This document shows, one piece after another, positions 9,592 through 19,246 of a stretch of DNA of 64,000 nucleotides; position 1 is the first letter of the stretch, and each line of letters starts with the position of its first letter. The stretch is taken from assembly GCF_902827225.1 (NCBI RefSeq), contig NZ_LR792632.1, forward strand, positions 701,030 to 765,029, read 5' to 3'. Below the pieces are notes generated by a model. That model made no database searches and was not told the DNA's origin. It was given only the letters and a program-made list of their open reading frames with translations. This DNA is from Methanocaldococcus lauensis. Its GTDB lineage: Archaea > AGJL01 > Methanococci > Methanococcales > Methanocaldococcaceae. A program made the translations under genes and the position numbers.

Positions 9592-9896
9592 TTTTGATGT
9601 ATATTATTTTTTAAAATTTCTCTTGCTCTATATTCTGCTCTTGCTTCTATATCTTTAAGAATATTATCTATCCAATGAATACCATATAGGTAGTGTATTA
9701 ATAAACCTATACCCCAAAATATAAGAGGATATATGAACCAAATTTCTTTAGGAGTGTATAGAAGGTTATCAACTATAAACATTGCATTAACTATTATGTA
9801 GATTATTAAATGAATTAAAAATTTCCTTTTCTTTTTTTCTTTTATTATTTCTCTATATACTTTTTTATAGACATCCAAAGGTATTTCACTTACCAT
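9588..9896 (-). CDS. Small 2TM-domain membrane protein
   Basis: A 102-residue protein with a basic N-terminal helix, two hydrophobic segments (about residues 27-47 and 53-70) separated by a short loop, and a charged C-terminal helix containing ARAEYRAREI. This is the layout of the 2TM domain family of unknown function. The start follows GGTGGTATTAA on the minus strand. It converges with mevalonate kinase. Confidence 0.7.
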   Translation of the reverse strand: MVSEIPLDVYKKVYREIIKEKKKRKFLIHLIIYIIVNAMFIVDNLLYTPKEIWFIYPLIFWGIGLLIHYLYGIHWIDNILKDIEARAEYRAREILKNNIHQN

Positions 9897-9956
9897 TTAA
9901 TACCACCAGTATTATTCTATGTATAATTATATTTATTACTTCAGATATTTATAGAT

Positions 9957-10802
9957 TTATACTTGACACTTTTCTTTTATAAATTCCAATAGATTTCTTC
10001 TAACTTCTCCAATTGTATATCCCAACTTAATGGGAATATTATCCTTTTTATTTAAAATTTCAACTAAATGTGCCACTCTTGGTAATCTTAAATTCGCCTT
10101 TCTTATTGTTTCAACATCACTAAAAACTTCTTGTGGAGTTCCTTCTTTTAAAATCTTCCCATTATATATAACATAAACTTTATCTGCATATACGGGAACT
10201 AAATCAACGTCATGTGTTGAGATAACAATTGTCATTCCCTTTTTATTTAAATCATAAAGTAGTTTCATAATTTGAGCTGCTCCAACTGGGTCTAAGCCAG
10301 CAGTTGGTTCATCTAAAACAATAACTTCTGGTCTCATTGCTAAGATTCCAGCAATTGCTACTCTCTTTTTTTGCCCTCCACTTAGGTGATGTGGTGGCTT
10401 ATCTCTATACTCCCACATACCAACAGCTTTTAACGCCTCTTTAACTCTCTCTCTAACCTCATCCTCTGGTAGTCCTAAGTTTAAAGGACCAAATGCCACA
10501 TCATCTTGAACTGTTGGAGCAAATATCTGGTCATCTGGATTTTGAAATACTAAGCCAACAGTTTTTCTAACTTCAATTAATCCCTTTTTATTATACTTTA
10601 TTGGCTTTCCTTTTATTAAAACCTCTCCTCTCGTTGGTTTTAATATACCATTGAAATGCAAAAATAAAGTTGATTTTCCAGCCCCATTAGGACCTAAGAT
10701 AGATACAATTTCCCCTTTTTTTACTTTAAAATTTATTCCCTTCAAAACCTCAGTTCCATCTGGATAACAAAAATATAAATCTCTTGTTTCAATTATATTC
10801 AT
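9957..10802 (-). CDS. cbiO: Cobalt ECF transporter ATPase CbiO
   Basis: The ATP-binding subunit of the CbiMNQO energy-coupling-factor transporter that imports Co2+, needed for cobamide in methyltransferases. Walker A is LGPNGAGKST, the signature is LSGGQKKR, Walker B is VIVLDEPTAGLD and the H-loop is STHDVD. At 281 residues it has the normal CbiO length. It is the last gene of a minus-strand run cbiM-cbiN-cbiQ-cbiO, 26 bp after cbiQ, with GGTGAAAAT before the ATG. Confidence 0.95.
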   Translation of the reverse strand: MNIIETRDLYFCYPDGTEVLKGINFKVKKGEIVSILGPNGAGKSTLFLHFNGILKPTRGEVLIKGKPIKYNKKGLIEVRKTVGLVFQNPDDQIFAPTVQDDVAFGPLNLGLPEDEVRERVKEALKAVGMWEYRDKPPHHLSGGQKKRVAIAGILAMRPEVIVLDEPTAGLDPVGAAQIMKLLYDLNKKGMTIVISTHDVDLVPVYADKVYVIYNGKILKEGTPQEVFSDVETIRKANLRLPRVAHLVEILNKKDNIPIKLGYTIGEVRRNLLEFIKEKCQV

Positions 10803-10828
10803 ATTTTCACCTTTAAAATTTTAAAAAT

Positions 10829-11632
10829 TTAAAGATAATGCAAAATTAAACTGCTAACTTTAAAGTTTTGAGTTAATAAGGAGATTCCTATAAGGAAAAT
10901 GTCAAAAATAGCAATTGCTAAAATATATGGAATAGGTGGATTTTTAATTCCTCCTAATAATTTTAACTTTCCATCGTAGCATCTTGAAAGCATTGATATA
11001 TTTAACTGCTCTCCTTTTTCCCACGCTCTAATAAATAAATGTGCCGCTAATGCACCCAAAGATTTATATGTAGATTTTAAATTTGCCTCACCCAACCTTG
11101 ACTCCTGTGCAAACTTCATTCTTTCATATTCTTCATAAAGAACAAATATATACCTATATATTAACATAGCCATATCTACAAATTCTTCTGGTAATTTTAA
11201 CTCTCTCAATATGTAAAATAATTCTGGCATTGGAGTTGTTAGGGCTAAGAATAGCATACTACTAACTCCACCGAGCATTCTTCCAAATAATAAAAAACCT
11301 AAGTCAAATCCATCAATATACACTGGAATTTTAAAACCAAATATATCTATATAGAACCATACAACTTTTCCAAAAAGAAATGCAAATAATACTAAATTTA
11401 ATATCCCAAAACTTAGTGGAATTCCTATAAAGACGCCATAAACTCTCTTTGGGACTTTGGCTATAAACAGTAGAATAAATGAAACGATAAAAAATATTAA
11501 CATTGGAACTATAATTGACTTTGATATTAAAGAAATTATTAGCATTGAGATTGCAAAAATAAACTTTAACTTTGGATTAACATACCTTAACTTATTGTTT
11601 ATAGCGATATAATCTACAATATTATGCTTCAT
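10829..11632 (-). CDS. cbiQ: Cobalt ECF transporter transmembrane protein CbiQ
   Basis: The T-component of the cobalt ECF transporter, coupling CbiO to the CbiM substrate unit. About 267 residues with at least five hydrophobic segments and the two short Ala-Arg-Gly-type cytoplasmic coupling motifs typical of T-components, read here as SRLGEA and SRCYDG. I chose the ATG at 11632, which follows GGTGATAAAA; an upstream TTG reading would overlap that site. The roughly 100-bp gap to cbiN contains T-rich sequence on the minus strand that could cause partial termination. Confidence 0.93.
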   Translation of the reverse strand: MKHNIVDYIAINNKLRYVNPKLKFIFAISMLIISLISKSIIVPMLIFFIVSFILLFIAKVPKRVYGVFIGIPLSFGILNLVLFAFLFGKVVWFYIDIFGFKIPVYIDGFDLGFLLFGRMLGGVSSMLFLALTTPMPELFYILRELKLPEEFVDMAMLIYRYIFVLYEEYERMKFAQESRLGEANLKSTYKSLGALAAHLFIRAWEKGEQLNISMLSRCYDGKLKLLGGIKNPPIPYILAIAIFDIFLIGISLLTQNFKVSSLILHYL

Positions 11633-11737
11633 TTTTATCACCAATTTAAAATTAAAAAATAAGAGTTAATTTTTCTTTAAATTGTAGATAAAATGTTAAA
11701 AATAAAATAAAAAGAATAAAAATTTATTTATTATTTT

Positions 11738-12025
11738 TTATTGAGCTAATTCTCTTTTTGCTTTGAAGTATCCTACATAGTAGCCAATGATTATAGCCCC
11801 AATTGCCGCCTGTAAAGCGAATAATAAACTCTCTATCTCTCCACTTGGTGGCTCCCAAATTGGGCTGAACCATGGATGGTATCCAGTAGATTCTATAGCC
11901 TCAGTCCCTACATCGTCAGAACCTTCAAAGTATCCCTGTTCTTCAGTTTTTCCAGCATACATTATTAAAGGAATTGCTACAATTAAACAAACTGCCAATA
12001 AACAAATAATGTGTTTAGTTTCCAA
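11738..12025 (-). CDS. cbiN: Cobalt transport protein CbiN
   Basis: A 95-residue auxiliary subunit of the cobalt ECF transporter. Two membrane segments (about residues 5-24 and 65-84) flank an acidic extracytoplasmic loop containing FEGSDDVG, as in known CbiN proteins, which help load metal onto CbiM. The start is a TTG at 12025, supported by GGAGGTGAATAAC just upstream. It begins 2 bp after the cbiM stop. Confidence 0.92.
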   Translation of the reverse strand: METKHIICLLAVCLIVAIPLIMYAGKTEEQGYFEGSDDVGTEAIESTGYHPWFSPIWEPPSGEIESLLFALQAAIGAIIIGYYVGYFKAKRELAQ

Positions 12026-12027
12026 AG

Positions 12028-12735
12028 TTATTCACCTCCACTAACAGTAGGTTTAACATTTAAGTATGGCTCTAATTCTTTTTCTGGAACTACATTTAAT
12101 TTTTTGAGAATGTCTGGTCTTAACTTCTTAATGTAGTCCCAGATTATCACAATTAAGAACCCTTCAGCAATAGCCAATGGAACTTGTGTATATGCATAGA
12201 TTACTATAAACTTGGTAAATGCCGCAGTGAATGAAGGAATTGGGAATGCCAACGCTAATTGTATTGCTGTAGTTATGTAAGTGAACCAATCTCCAAATAC
12301 TGCGGCAAAGAATATTGCAATATTTGAATTTAGTCCTAATCTCATACAGATTTTATATGCAATAATTGCTGCTGCTGGACCAACAATACCCATTGAGAAA
12401 TCATTAGCTCCCAACGTTGTTATTCCACCATGAGCCAAAAACAATGCTTGGAACAGTAGAACAATTGCCCCTAAAACTGCAGTTATTGGAACTCCAAACA
12501 ACACTGCACTCAAAGCGTTACCACATGGGTGGGAACAACTACCTGTAACTGAAGGCATCTTTAAAGAACTCAATACGAACATGTATGCTCCTGAAATAGC
12601 TACTAAAGGTTTAGCATCTGGATGTTCATTTAATAACTTTCTCAATTGGATTATCCCGTAGGCTATTACTATACCTGACAATATATACCAAAAGGCACAC
12701 CACATAGGTGGTAAGTAACCTTCCATTATGTGCAT
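12028..12735 (-). CDS. cbiM: Cobalt transport protein CbiM (substrate-binding S component)
   Basis: The Co2+-binding membrane subunit, 235 residues. The mature N-terminus MHIMEG carries the conserved His2 that coordinates the metal; an additional Gly-rich segment with GSCSHPCGN contains further candidate ligands. About seven membrane segments. The start follows GGTGATAAC. The nickel homologue NikM is very similar, but the linked separate cbiN favours the cobalt system. Confidence 0.93.
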   Translation of the reverse strand: MHIMEGYLPPMWCAFWYILSGIVIAYGIIQLRKLLNEHPDAKPLVAISGAYMFVLSSLKMPSVTGSCSHPCGNALSAVLFGVPITAVLGAIVLLFQALFLAHGGITTLGANDFSMGIVGPAAAIIAYKICMRLGLNSNIAIFFAAVFGDWFTYITTAIQLALAFPIPSFTAAFTKFIVIYAYTQVPLAIAEGFLIVIIWDYIKKLRPDILKKLNVVPEKELEPYLNVKPTVSGGE

Positions 12736-13066
12736 GTTATCACCTATTCCTGGAGTATTTAGATATTTTTATTTCTTTATTTTTAGGTTTAATTAAAAGA
12801 AACTTTATAGATGTTATAATCATCTTTATACTATATATACTTAACGATTTTTTATTAATATTAAAGTTATGTTTAATTTTATTATTTTTAAAGAATTCTT
12901 CACTGTTTTTCATACTTTATCATACCCCCAAAAATTAAAGACATTTTTAATATTGATTAAATTATCTTTTTTAGTAATAACTTATTTATATAATAACACA
13001 ATTTTAGTAATATTAGATATTACAAATTAAAAGTTTATATAAAAATATGTTATTACGGTGATTGAT
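12736..13066. promoter_or_regulatory. Divergent control region between cbiM and the NicO permease
   Basis: A 331-bp A/T-rich region with no gene. Near the permease side, TAATAAC and GTTATTA half-sites recur (TAGTAATAACTT near 12975, TATGTTATTACGG near 13048), and a palindrome-like TAATATTAGATATTA lies near 13010. These could be operator half-sites for a metal regulator, but I cannot assign one. A TATA-like TTTATATAAA lies about 30 bp upstream of the permease start. Confidence 0.35.
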
Positions 13067-13702
13067 ATGAATCTTTTATTTACAATTACTGCTTTCATAC
13101 TCGGAATGTTACACGCATTAGAACCAGGACATGGGAAAAGTGTTTTAGCCGCTTACATCGTAGGGACTAAAACGAGCATAAAAGATGCTATCCTATTGGG
13201 AATAACTGTTACAGTTTCCCATACTGCAGTCGTATTCTTATTAGGAATAGTTTCAATATACTTACTGGAAAATCTAAATGTAGAAATGGTTCATGATATG
13301 ATGAGTATTATAGGAGGGTTAATCTTAATAATTATAGGGATTTGGATACTAAAAAGTTATTTTCATCCACATGAGCATAAAATAGATACTAAAAAAGGAA
13401 CAATTGCTTTAGGATTATCCGCTGGCTTAGTTCCATGTCCAACGGCTTTGGCAGTTTTATTATTATCAATATCCTCGGGAAATGTAATTGATGGTTTAAT
13501 CTATGTGGCTATTTTTAGTATAGGATTGGCTATATCATTAACTGGATTATTAGTATTACTCATTGAAAGTAAAGAATTTATAGAGAAATATATAGGTAGT
13601 AAAAAAATTTCAAAACTTCCTTTAGTTAGTGGGACTATAATTTTACTAATTGGTCTATATACAATTCTTCATCCAGTTTTACATCCTATTTTAGAATTAT
13701 AA
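13067..13702 (+). CDS. NicO/RcnA-type nickel/cobalt permease
   Basis: A 211-residue membrane protein with about six hydrophobic segments. The first helix contains HALEPGHGKS, the metal-transport signature of the NicO family, and a cytoplasmic loop has HPHEHK. The second half repeats the pattern with GLVPCPTALAVLLLS. NicO members move Ni2+ or Co2+ in or out. Location opposite the cobalt ECF operon fits metal homeostasis. The ATG at 13067 follows GGTGATTGAT; an upstream GTG is part of that site. Confidence 0.85.
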   Translation: MNLLFTITAFILGMLHALEPGHGKSVLAAYIVGTKTSIKDAILLGITVTVSHTAVVFLLGIVSIYLLENLNVEMVHDMMSIIGGLILIIIGIWILKSYFHPHEHKIDTKKGTIALGLSAGLVPCPTALAVLLLSISSGNVIDGLIYVAIFSIGLAISLTGLLVLLIESKEFIEKYIGSKKISKLPLVSGTIILLIGLYTILHPVLHPILEL

Positions 13703-13793
13703 ATTTTTAATTTCAAAAATCATTATATACTATTTTTGTTAAAATTTAATAATGAAATAACCTTATAACCTTCTATATTTTTTGGTGAGTTTA

Positions 13794-14198
13794 ATGAGTT
13801 CAACAATAACAGTTGATGAATTATTAAATAGAATACAAAAATTGGAAAAAGAAATTGAAAAATTAAAAGAAAAGAATTATACAGAAACTAAGGAAATAGC
13901 GATAAGTGTAGCAAGAGAGGAAATTAAACATCAATCATCAATAATAAAAAATGAGGTTAGAGATGAGTTAAGAAAAGAATTAGCAACGAAAGAGGATTTA
14001 CTAATAGTTGAGGAAAAATTAAGAGGAGAAATAAAAGAATTAGACAAAAAGATAGTATTGCTTGAAAAGAAAATTGATTTAACAAACCAAAAAATAGACC
14101 AAAAAATAGACTATTGGATTAAAATATTAATAATTTTAATTATAATATCTCCATTTATTCCAGAAGTTTTAAAAAATATTGGGCTATTGTTAAAATAA
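13794..14198 (+). CDS. Coiled-coil protein with C-terminal membrane anchor
   Basis: A 134-residue protein of unknown function. Residues about 8-110 are one long charged coiled coil (LEKEIEKLKEK, ATKEDLLIVEEKLRGEIKE), and the last 20 are a hydrophobic tail anchor. This resembles DUF1640-type tail-anchored proteins. I use the ATG at 13794, placed after GGTGAGTTTA. Confidence 0.6.
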   Translation: MSSTITVDELLNRIQKLEKEIEKLKEKNYTETKEIAISVAREEIKHQSSIIKNEVRDELRKELATKEDLLIVEEKLRGEIKELDKKIVLLEKKIDLTNQKIDQKIDYWIKILIILIIISPFIPEVLKNIGLLLK

Positions 14199-14281
14199 AT
14201 TTAAATGTATTTATAAATATACAAACATTTTATATCAGATGTTTTAATATATAGTATCTAAACTATGTCCAATGTGATACT

Positions 14282-15199
14282 ATGAATGAGAACATAAAAA
14301 TGTCAAAATTTGCTCATATAACTAAAGTTCATCCGTGCTTCAATGAAAAAATTCACGATAAAGTTGGGAGAGTTCATCTGCCAGTAGCACCAAAGTGTAA
14401 CATTGCATGTAAATTTTGTAGAAGAAGTTTAGGAAAAGAGGCATGTGAGCATAGACCGGGAGTATCTTTAACAATATTAAAACCTGAGGATGTTGAAGAA
14501 TATTTAAAAAGAGTTTTAAAAGAAATTCCAAATATAAAGGTTGTTGGAATTGCTGGACCGGGAGATAGTTTGTTTAACAAGGAAACTTTTGAAACTCTTG
14601 AAATTATAGATGAAAAATTCCCAGACCTTATAAAATGTCTCTCCACAAATGGTTTATTGTTAAATAAATACTACAAAAAATTAGCAGATTTAAATGTTAA
14701 GACAGTAACAGTAACTGTAAATGCAATAAATCCAGAAATTTTAAAAGATATAGTAGAATGGGTCTATTATAATAAAAAAATACATCATAATGTTGAAGGG
14801 GCTAAGATATTAATAGAGAATCAAATTGATGGAATAAAAAAAGCTTTTGACGAAGGATTAGTAATAAAAATAAATACTGTTTTAATTCCAGAGATTAATA
14901 TGAACCATGTTGTTGAAATAGCAAAAGAATTAAAGGATTATGCATATATTCAAAATATAATTCCATTGATTCCACTATACAAAATGAAAAATATGAGACC
15001 TCCAACTTGTGAGGAACTAAAAAGAGTTAGAGAAGAGTGTGAAAAATATATTCCACAATTTAGGGCTTGCGGTCAATGTAGGGCTGATTCAGTAGGGCTA
15101 ATAAAAGAAAGAAAAATATTAGAAGAATTTTTTAAAGAAAAAAATATGGAGCAAAATAAAAATTTAGATGTTTTTGAATTAAAACATTTTTCGCATTAA
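14282..15199 (+). CDS. nifB: NifB-type radical SAM protein
   Basis: A 305-residue radical SAM enzyme. CNIACKFC gives the CxxxCxxC motif for the SAM-binding [4Fe-4S] cluster. The start region [21 protein letters not shown] and the following [15 protein letters not shown] are typical of NifB, and further Cys near the C-terminus (ACGQCRAD) match the extra cluster sites. NifB makes the NifB-cofactor, the carbide-containing precursor of the nitrogenase cofactor. This is the short archaeal form without a NifX domain. No nitrogenase structural genes are in the window. The end overlaps ycaO by 4 bp, tail to tail. Confidence 0.9.
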   Translation: MNENIKMSKFAHITKVHPCFNEKIHDKVGRVHLPVAPKCNIACKFCRRSLGKEACEHRPGVSLTILKPEDVEEYLKRVLKEIPNIKVVGIAGPGDSLFNKETFETLEIIDEKFPDLIKCLSTNGLLLNKYYKKLADLNVKTVTVTVNAINPEILKDIVEWVYYNKKIHHNVEGAKILIENQIDGIKKAFDEGLVIKINTVLIPEINMNHVVEIAKELKDYAYIQNIIPLIPLYKMKNMRPPTCEELKRVREECEKYIPQFRACGQCRADSVGLIKERKILEEFFKEKNMEQNKNLDVFELKHFSH

Positions 15200-16356
15200 T
15201 AGTAAAGTTTTTTAGCCCTTTGTATTGCATTTTTTGATAATCTATCCCTATCAATTGAATAAACTTCCATTTTTGGAATTATAACCCTAACTGTATCAAC
15301 TCCAATTTTATTTAAATCAACATATATCAGTTTATCAAATCCATCCTCTGAAATTTTGTCCTTTATAAATTCTAAATCCTTTTTTAGGTTATACCTTGCA
15401 TTGTTAGGCATGTCTGAAATATAAATCTCTTCTTCAAATTCAAACCATTTTTTATGTATCCTCTTTAATCTTTCATAAGATATTTTTGAAGTAAATTCCT
15501 TCCTTAATTTCGCATCTCTCCTAAATCCATGTAATTGAGATGCTCTACTTTGAGCCACTTCTGTTAAAGCCCTTAAAATAGCAATTTCTGGGTCTAAATG
15601 GCAACCTACACCCATACACAGCATTAAAGGATTTTTACTTGAATAATCGTCAGAAATTGCGGCAACTACTGGAATCTCAAATTCTGAAGTTAAATCCTTC
15701 AAAATTATATCAACACCAGCATTATTAAACTTTCCAATTAAATCATGTATTAATGGATTTTTAGCATCTTCAGGATTTATCTTCTTTGGAATCTTTCTAA
15801 CCAACTCTGCCAAACTCCATGCATCTCTTTCAATAACCTCTAAAGTTCCATGCAATATTGCCTCATCTAAATTATTTCCACTTGCTAAACCGTTAGTATT
15901 TCCCCTAAATAGCTTACCATAAACTGGATAGAAAACAGCATCTACTGGAACATCTACAGTCTCATTATTAATTATATCAAATCCTTCCACCCATTCTTTA
16001 ACATTCTCATCTGAATATTGTGGCAAAATTAAATCTTTAATGTTTATAGGATTATCTGCCTCTTTTTTAATTTTACTTTCATCGTAACTTGCTGAAAACC
16101 TTTCTATTGCCTCCATACACGCAGAAACTTTTGCTTGAATGTCAGTAGCTCCTTTTCCATAATTTATTGCTATTCCTTCTTTTTCATCAATAACTACTTT
16201 TCTTTTTAAATAATATACAGGAATTCCTAATTTATCTAAATGTTGTATATTTTTAATTTCTAATGTATTTATATCTCTTAATGTATTTTTTATTTTTTCA
16301 AAAGTCTCTTCTGGACTACAAACTCTATAACTTGCTAATTTATACTCTATTTTCAT
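15196..16356 (-). CDS. ycaO: YcaO-domain ATP-dependent cyclodehydratase/thioamidation enzyme
   Basis: A 386-residue YcaO protein. ATP-binding elements are visible: [44 protein letters not shown] and the downstream [12 protein letters not shown]. YcaO enzymes phosphorylate a peptide backbone amide; in methanogens a YcaO installs thioglycine in methyl-coenzyme M reductase, and in Methanocaldococcales this can occur without a linked TfuA. No TfuA lies nearby, consistent with that. The substrate here is inference. A TATA-like GTTTATAAAAAC lies about 55 bp upstream on the minus strand. Confidence 0.88.
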   Translation of the reverse strand: MKIEYKLASYRVCSPEETFEKIKNTLRDINTLEIKNIQHLDKLGIPVYYLKRKVVIDEKEGIAINYGKGATDIQAKVSACMEAIERFSASYDESKIKKEADNPINIKDLILPQYSDENVKEWVEGFDIINNETVDVPVDAVFYPVYGKLFRGNTNGLASGNNLDEAILHGTLEVIERDAWSLAELVRKIPKKINPEDAKNPLIHDLIGKFNNAGVDIILKDLTSEFEIPVVAAISDDYSSKNPLMLCMGVGCHLDPEIAILRALTEVAQSRASQLHGFRRDAKLRKEFTSKISYERLKRIHKKWFEFEEEIYISDMPNNARYNLKKDLEFIKDKISEDGFDKLIYVDLNKIGVDTVRVIIPKMEVYSIDRDRLSKNAIQRAKKLYY

Positions 16357-16532
16357 TTATCTTCAACCTCATCTTTAAATTTTATAAAAAATATCATTAG
16401 TTTTTATAAACTTACTTTTAAATACTTTTTTATATTGTATAAAAAATTTTTAATTTAAACTCAAAAAAGAGAATAAAACATTTTTGGAACAAATATGTGG
16501 AAAATTGTTTATATCCTTATTTTAATAAATCC

Positions 16533-16555
16533 ATAGGAGGGTTTCACCCTCCTAT
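16533..16555. repeat. Perfect 10-bp stem hairpin
   Basis: ATAGGAGGGT, loop TTC, ACCCTCCTAT. It is unusually GC-rich for this genome. It could be a structured RNA element or the remains of a palindromic mobile unit. There is no gene directly upstream whose transcript it would obviously terminate. Confidence 0.6.
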
Positions 16556-16582
16556 TGGTATACCCCATTATTTTTAGTTATT

Positions 16583-16748
16583 ATCCTTGTTTTAATGGAC
16601 AACCAATTCAAACTGTTTTAATGGACTAACGATTCAAACGCTAAAACTGTTGGAGGAAAACAGTAATTTAAAGGAAAGAATAGCGTTTCCATCCTTGTTT
16701 TAATGGACTAACGATTCAAACACTACCAACTATTGCTTATTCTATATT
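16583..16748. CRISPR. Decayed orphan CRISPR array (three degenerate repeats)
   Basis: The best unit is 37 nt (16685-16721): it begins GTTTCCATCCTTGTTTTAAT and ends GGACTAACGATTCAAAC, with GTTT...AAAC ends as in many CRISPR repeats. A 31-nt copy (16583-16613) and a truncated 25-nt copy (16615-16639) match it. One 45-nt spacer-like stretch (16640-16684) separates copies 2 and 3, and ATTCAAAC at 16741-16748 may be the remains of a fourth. No cas genes are in the window. Copies 1 and 2 have no spacer between them, so the array has decayed and is unlikely to be functional. Confidence 0.5.
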
Positions 16749-17141
16749 CAAACTCCTATATAAATCTTTCTTTTAACACTCGATTTTTCTGACTGCCTGA
16801 TTATCAAAGTATTTATAAGAGTAAGAAAGGTTGTGCAATAATTTTATAAATACAATACACAACCACAAACAAAAATCTCAATAATTAAAAGTTATTTCAT
16901 ATCTTTAAAAATAAAACCAAACTTAAAACACATAAAATAAAAGCAAACAATCAAAATCTCTAAAAAATCTAAATTTTAATCAGAAAAAATTAGTAATACT
17001 TTTTATCAATTTTCTAGTACCAAATCCAAACAACCCCTTTATAAAAGCAAGAAAGTAAAATTAATATTATTAATATGCATATTAAAAAAGTTAATAAAAT
17101 TTCCTTAAGACGACTTATTAGTTGATGTGAGACCTAAAAAT

Positions 17142-18407
17142 TTAAATCAAATCTATCAGCTGTATTGGCTTACTTAAATGCCTTCTTGCAGAGCCTGGAA
17201 CTTCATAAAAGCCTATTTTTAAATCTCTCTCAACTTCTATCTTTTTAATCTCATCATATCCAATTAATTTTTTGCATTTTTTACATTTATATCCTGTTTT
17301 TTTACCTTTTGCCTTTAATGTACCTCCACAGTATGGGCATTTTTTATCCTTAATATACTTTTTTTCTAACTTTAATATCTTAATTTTTTCAATATTTATT
17401 CCTAATGGTTTTTCTCTTACAGTTCCATAAACTGCTATATAATCCCCTACAATCAATTTTCTTATAATGTCTCTAAACTTTTTCGTTGGCTCATAAGATA
17501 CACAGTCAATCTTCCCAGTATTGTCAGATATTCTAAATATTACATGCCCCCCTTCTATGTCTTTTGGATTTTCAACAACTCTTCCATAAACAATAACTCC
17601 AGTGTTTGGATAGATATCTTTAATTTTCATTGGTCTTAAATGAACATCAGTTCCTTGATTTGTTTTAAATATCATGAATCTTTCTGGTTTTTCTCCTTCT
17701 ATCATGTTCATAGCCTTTAATAAAATTTCAGGATTAATTCCTCTAATTCCAAATAAAACAGGACATGGGGTGTTAGGAGTTATTAAAATTTTATTATTTT
17801 CATAATCGTAGTTGTCAAATGTGTATGGAAACGTTTTCTTATCCATTTTTATAACGCTATCCTCATTAATAACTCTTTTTTTTCCCCACATTTCTTTTTT
17901 TCTATATGCCAAAAGTTCGTAAGTAAATGGTGGAGTGGCAGAAATAGCTCCTAATGCCCCTACAATCCCTCTCCCTAATTTGTATTTAATATAATCTCCT
18001 CCAATCTTTAAAATGAATTTTTCAGCGTAATCTATGCTAACTATGTTATATAAAACTTCTTTATAATATTCCTTTAATTTTTCCCTATTTTCTTTGTATT
18101 TATTTTCATCTAAAAACACTATTCCTGGATTAGTATTTTCACATTCAAAATCAGTATATTTTTCAACTATTCTAATAGTTATATCTTTAATTTCATCAAT
18201 ATCAGTTGAAGATAAATCTTTATCTAAAACATGTATTGCTACACCTCCATTACCTCTGGTTTTATATTTAACCATTGGATTCATTCTAATAAGTTTTGGC
18301 ATATCTACAGAATAACCATTATTTTTCAATTCCTCAATTAATAAAGTGCCTATATAGGTAGTGCAATATTTATATGGACTGTCTGTATCGTCAATACCAA
18401 TATACAT
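17142..18407 (-). CDS. tiaS: tRNA(Ile2) 2-agmatinylcytidine synthetase TiaS
   Basis: Modifies C34 of tRNA(Ile2) with agmatine so that the CAU anticodon reads AUA. The 421-residue protein begins MYIGIDDTDSPYKYCTTY, the TiaS kinase-like N-terminal signature. A central domain follows, then an OB fold (VIVYGRVVENPKDIEGGHV) and a C-terminal zinc ribbon with CPYCGGTLKAKG and YKCKKCKK. This is the full-length archaeal architecture. The start follows GGTGAGCTAA. It is divergent from rpiA. Confidence 0.94.
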   Translation of the reverse strand: MYIGIDDTDSPYKYCTTYIGTLLIEELKNNGYSVDMPKLIRMNPMVKYKTRGNGGVAIHVLDKDLSSTDIDEIKDITIRIVEKYTDFECENTNPGIVFLDENKYKENREKLKEYYKEVLYNIVSIDYAEKFILKIGGDYIKYKLGRGIVGALGAISATPPFTYELLAYRKKEMWGKKRVINEDSVIKMDKKTFPYTFDNYDYENNKILITPNTPCPVLFGIRGINPEILLKAMNMIEGEKPERFMIFKTNQGTDVHLRPMKIKDIYPNTGVIVYGRVVENPKDIEGGHVIFRISDNTGKIDCVSYEPTKKFRDIIRKLIVGDYIAVYGTVREKPLGINIEKIKILKLEKKYIKDKKCPYCGGTLKAKGKKTGYKCKKCKKLIGYDEIKKIEVERDLKIGFYEVPGSARRHLSKPIQLIDLI

Positions 18408-18524
18408 TTAGCTCACCTTAATTTGGTATATTGATAATTACAACAAAAATATATAAATGGGATTTTAGTAATTTTTACTTCCAATAACCATATATAAAAA
18501 TAAAAAACTTTACAGGGGATAACT

Positions 18525-19232
18525 GTGGCTAATGAGGATTTAAAATTAAAAGTGGCTAAAGAGGCATTAAAGTATGTTAAGGATGGAATGGTTGTAGGTT
18601 TAGGTTCTGGTTCTACAGCCGCTTTATTTATTAGAGAACTTGGAAACAAAATACAGGAAGAAGATTTAACAGTATTTGGAATTCCTACATCTTTCGAGGC
18701 GAAAATGTTAGCTATGCAATATGAAATTCCATTAGTATCTTTAGATGAGTATGATGTAGATATTGCATTTGATGGAGCAGATGAAGTTGAAGAAAAAACA
18801 TTATTTTTAATAAAAGGTGGAGGAGGCTGTCATACACAAGAAAAAATAGTTGATTACAATGCAAAGGAGTTTATAGTTTTAGTTGATGAAAGTAAGTTAG
18901 TTAAAAAGTTGGGAGAGAAATTTCCAATTCCTGTAGAAGTCATTCCAATGTCCTATAGAGTTGTTATGAAAGCATTAACAGAACTTGGAGGAGAGCCAGT
19001 AATTAGATTAGGAGAGAGAAAAAGAGGACCAGTTATAACAGACAATGGAAATATGATAATAGATGTTTTTATGAAAAATATTGATGATCCAATAGAACTT
19101 GAAAAAGAAATTAATAACATTCCTGGAGTAGTTGAAAATGGAATATTTACAAAAGTAGATAAAGTTTTAGTAGGGACTAAAAAAGGTACTGTTTCCCTAA
19201 ATAGAAATAAAAACAAACATTTAACTCTTTAA
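18525..19232 (+). CDS. rpiA: Ribose-5-phosphate isomerase A
   Basis: Interconverts ribose-5-phosphate and ribulose-5-phosphate. Visible family motifs are VVGLGSGSTAALFI, the catalytic-site DVDIAFDGADEVE and LIKGGGGCHTQEKIV. At 235 residues it is the usual length. The start is GTG at 18525, following GGGGATAACT. A TATA-like CATATATAAA lies about 35 bp upstream. Confidence 0.95.
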   Translation: MANEDLKLKVAKEALKYVKDGMVVGLGSGSTAALFIRELGNKIQEEDLTVFGIPTSFEAKMLAMQYEIPLVSLDEYDVDIAFDGADEVEEKTLFLIKGGGGCHTQEKIVDYNAKEFIVLVDESKLVKKLGEKFPIPVEVIPMSYRVVMKALTELGGEPVIRLGERKRGPVITDNGNMIIDVFMKNIDDPIELEKEINNIPGVVENGIFTKVDKVLVGTKKGTVSLNRNKNKHLTL

Positions 19233-19246
19233 TATTAATTTGGTTA

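Larger units (their letters stand above)
16357..17141. other. Gene-poor 785-bp region holding CRISPR relic and hairpins
   Basis: No credible gene. Contents: the ycaO promoter (16357-16450), a GC-rich hairpin (16533-16555), three CRISPR-like repeats (16583-16721), then A/T-rich sequence. Within the latter, TTTATAAGAGTAAGAAAG (16812-16829) and TTTATAAAAGCAAGAAAG (17038-17055) form an 18-nt direct repeat with two differences, and GGTTGTG/CACAACC (16829-16835, 16858-16864) is an inverted repeat. The A/T-rich part could be a decayed CRISPR leader, which is speculation. Confidence 0.5.

Noticed and set aside
12708-12938. Plus-strand frame in the cbiM upstream region
   Set aside because: Low-complexity Leu/Ile/Phe-rich translation of A/T-rich promoter DNA with no ribosome-binding site, overlapping cbiM.
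16583-16748. Active CRISPR array
   Set aside because: Only three degenerate repeats, two of them abutting without a spacer, and no cas genes in the window.
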